Positions 62,460-64,000 of a stretch of DNA of 64,000 bases are shown one piece after another. Below the pieces are notes generated by a model. The model did no database searches, was not told the DNA's origin, and saw nothing but the letters and a program-made list of their open reading frames with translations. Each line of letters opens with the position of its first letter. Positions within the stretch are counted from its first letter, which is position 1. The stretch is from Enhygromyxa salina (GTDB lineage: Bacteria > Myxococcota_A > Polyangia > Nannocystales > Nannocystaceae). Location: the NCBI RefSeq assembly GCF_002994635.1, contig NZ_PVNL01000046.1, forward strand, positions 23,795 to 87,794, written 5' to 3'. The position numbers were made by a program, and so were the translations under genes.

Positions 62460-63472
62460 GCGCGCTGCAACCCATGGCCCGGCTGGTCGCGGCGCTGCTG
62501 CGCGAGGATGATCGTCGCTGCCTGCTCGGTGAAGACGTCCGCAGCGGCGGCATGCTGGGCCTGTCGCGGGTGGCCGCCGAGGACGAGCAGCTGCGCCCTC
62601 GCCTGCTCGGCTCGCCGCTGACCGGGGCCGGGCTCGTCGCCCACGCGGGCGGGCTGGCGCTCGCGGGTCTGCGCCCGATCGTGCTGCTGCCGTCGGCCTC
62701 GGCCCTACTCGAGGCGCTGCCGGCCCTGCGCGAGCTCGGCCGGCTGCCCTGGCGCAGCGGCGGTCAGCACGATGTACCTGTGCTGTTCGTCGCGCCCAAC
62801 GGGCCCGGGTTTGGGGTTGGGGGCGACCAGGCCGAGTGCGCCGAGGCCACCTTGACGGCGGTCCCGGGCGTGGAGGTGTGGTGCGCGGGCCGGGCCGAGG
62901 ATCTGTGCGGGTACCTGCGCAGCGCCGCGGAGTTTCTCGGCACCGACACCGACGACCACGACACCGAGCACACGTCGGGACCCCGCGTGTTGCTGCTGCC
63001 GCGCAGCGTGATCGTGCGTGACTTGATGATCGATCTCGATCTCGACGCCAGCCTACCGCGCGCGCCAACGGCGGTGCTGCGCGAGGGCGATCGCGCGACC
63101 GTGTTCGCGTGGGGCGCTGCGCTGGCGCCTGCGCTGGCGGCCGCCGACGCCTGCGCCAGGCACAGCGGGATCGAGGTCAACGTCGTCGAACTCGGCTGCC
63201 TCGCGCCGCTCGATGAGGCGCTGCTCGTCGAGCTCGCCAGCGCGACGGGCAAGCTCGTCATCGCCCACGCCGGGCCCCGCCGCGGTGGGATCGGTGCCGA
63301 GCTCGCGGCGCTGTTTGCTGATCGCTCGATCCTCCACCTCGACGCTCCGATCCTTCGCGTGACGGGTGAGCTGCCCGCCAATTTGGCCCTGCTCGCCGGT
63401 CATGAGGAGCACCGCGCCAGCCCCACCGCGACCGCGATCGCCAACGCGATCACCCACGTCGTCCACTACTGA
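62456..63472 (+). CDS. 2-oxo-acid dehydrogenase E1 component, beta subunit
   Basis: A 338-residue transketolase-type beta subunit with a GTG start overlapping the alpha stop (GTGA). LLGEDVRSGGMLGLSRVA and GAGLVAHAGGLALAGLRPIV belong to the N-terminal Pyr domain, RATVFAWGAALAPALAAAD to the C-terminal transketolase domain. A Gly/Asp/His-rich insertion (GTDTDDHDTEHTSG, about 160-175) is not usual. It pairs with the E1-alpha encoded before it. Confidence 0.85.
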   Translation: MSALQPMARLVAALLREDDRRCLLGEDVRSGGMLGLSRVAAEDEQLRPRLLGSPLTGAGLVAHAGGLALAGLRPIVLLPSASALLEALPALRELGRLPWRSGGQHDVPVLFVAPNGPGFGVGGDQAECAEATLTAVPGVEVWCAGRAEDLCGYLRSAAEFLGTDTDDHDTEHTSGPRVLLLPRSVIVRDLMIDLDLDASLPRAPTAVLREGDRATVFAWGAALAPALAAADACARHSGIEVNVVELGCLAPLDEALLVELASATGKLVIAHAGPRRGGIGAELAALFADRSILHLDAPILRVTGELPANLALLAGHEEHRASPTATAIANAITHVVHY

Positions 63473-63482
63473 GAGACCCCCC

Positions 63483-64000
63483 ATGAGCACGATCGAATTC
63501 AAGCTCCCCGAGATTGGCGAAGGTGTGATCGAAGGTGAGATCGTCCAGTGGCTGATCGCCCCGGGTCGGTCCTTTTCGGCCAACGATGGCCTCGTCGAGG
63601 TCATGACTGACAAGGCCACGATCGAGGTCCCGGCGCCGTTCGACGGCACCGTGCTCGAGCATCGCGCGGGCGAGGGCGACGTGTGTGCGGTCGGGTCCGT
63701 GATCGCGACGCTGAGCAAGGGTGACGTGCAAGCGGCCGTGTCCGCGACGGCCGGCGCGGCGCCAGCCTCAGCCCCACCCTCGGCGGCTCCGGCATCGGCT
63801 CCGGCATCGGCTCCAGGGGGGGCTCCGACCCGCACCGACCCGACGATCCTCGCCACCCCGGCGGCCCGGGCCCTCGCGCGCGAGCACGACATCGACCTCG
63901 CGCGGGTGCCCCTCGACGAGCGCGGCCGCATCACCAAGCGCGACGTCGTCGAGGCCCGGGAGCGCGGGATTCCGGCCCCGGCCCAAGCCCCGGCCAAAAC
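63483..64000 (+). CDS. Dihydrolipoamide acyltransferase E2 (3' end outside window)
   Basis: The frame from ATG 63483 codes 172 residues before the window ends. KLPEIGEGVIEGEIVQWL and EVMTDKATIEVPAPFDG give the lipoyl domain with its lipoyl-Lys in DKA. A Pro/Ala-rich linker follows (about 85-115), then the subunit-binding domain (ILATPAARALAREHDIDLARV, RITKRDVVEA). The catalytic domain lies outside. It completes an E1-alpha/E1-beta/E2 operon 10 bases after E1-beta. Confidence 0.9.
   Translation, partial: MSTIEFKLPEIGEGVIEGEIVQWLIAPGRSFSANDGLVEVMTDKATIEVPAPFDGTVLEHRAGEGDVCAVGSVIATLSKGDVQAAVSATAGAAPASAPPSAAPASAPASAPGGAPTRTDPTILATPAARALAREHDIDLARVPLDERGRITKRDVVEARERGIPAPAQAPAK

Overview
The window is about 70% GC, gene-dense DNA from a myxobacterium, most likely suborder Nannocystineae (Nannocystis, Plesiocystis, Enhygromyxa and relatives). 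The evidence is a MYXO-CTERM-type C-terminal tail (gene at 3455-4135), many predicted lipoproteins, two lipoproteins with long Gly-Asp repeat linkers (51654-52856 and 57569-58771), a 14-repeat RCC1 lipoprotein, a very large composite signalling ATPase, and frequent GTG/TTG starts with 4-base stop/start overlaps. I recognise no rRNA, tRNA, CRISPR array, insertion sequence or prophage.

Layout: 1-17 kb holds envelope and housekeeping genes: two secreted proteins, PruA, a netrin/TIMP-like MYXO-CTERM protein, a YbiT-type ABC-F ATPase, a beta-propeller lipoprotein, a di-haem cytochrome c/beta-propeller protein, two paralogous surface proteins, a PAS/cyclase-like protein, an AmpG-like permease and a GT39-like membrane transferase. 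17-23 kb has a DASS anion transporter, then an overlapping three-gene set (ThDP enzyme plus two unusual citrate-synthase-superfamily proteins) followed by an SDR. 23.5-29 kb is a histidine kinase followed by a 1505-residue protein that joins a pseudokinase, a STAND ATPase, a degenerate histidine-kinase ATPase and a degenerate receiver.

The most interesting region is 29.1-42.8 kb. On the minus strand, a GNAT/YghO-like acyltransferase and an extended-SDR reductase overlap by 4 bases; they match the two later steps of the bacterial ceramide pathway (bCerS and CerR types). Divergent from them is a serine-palmitoyltransferase-like alpha-oxoamine synthase, followed by a complete set of discrete acyl-chain enzymes: acyltransferase, FabZ-like dehydratase, ketosynthase, FabG-like reductase, HMG-CoA-synthase-like protein, two enoyl-CoA hydratases (ECH1 and ECH2 of a polyketide beta-branching cassette), a tandem FabL-like enoyl reductase and an ACP. 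I infer that the locus makes its own, probably beta-methyl-branched, acyl-ACP and feeds it into sphingoid-base and ceramide synthesis. A terminator follows the ACP and a GT4 glycosyltransferase comes next, possibly for a glycolipid head group.

43-61 kb returns to accessory and housekeeping genes: acidic-tailed and TPR proteins, the RCC1 lipoprotein, a ParE/RelE-type toxin-antitoxin pair, a universal stress protein, an SGNH hydrolase lipoprotein, a zinc-ribbon rhomboid protease, an YggX-like protein, glycyl-tRNA synthetase, an LNS2/HAD lipoprotein and an Old Yellow Enzyme relative whose N-terminus has no ordinary start codon. The window ends inside a 2-oxo-acid dehydrogenase operon (E1-alpha, E1-beta, E2 start).
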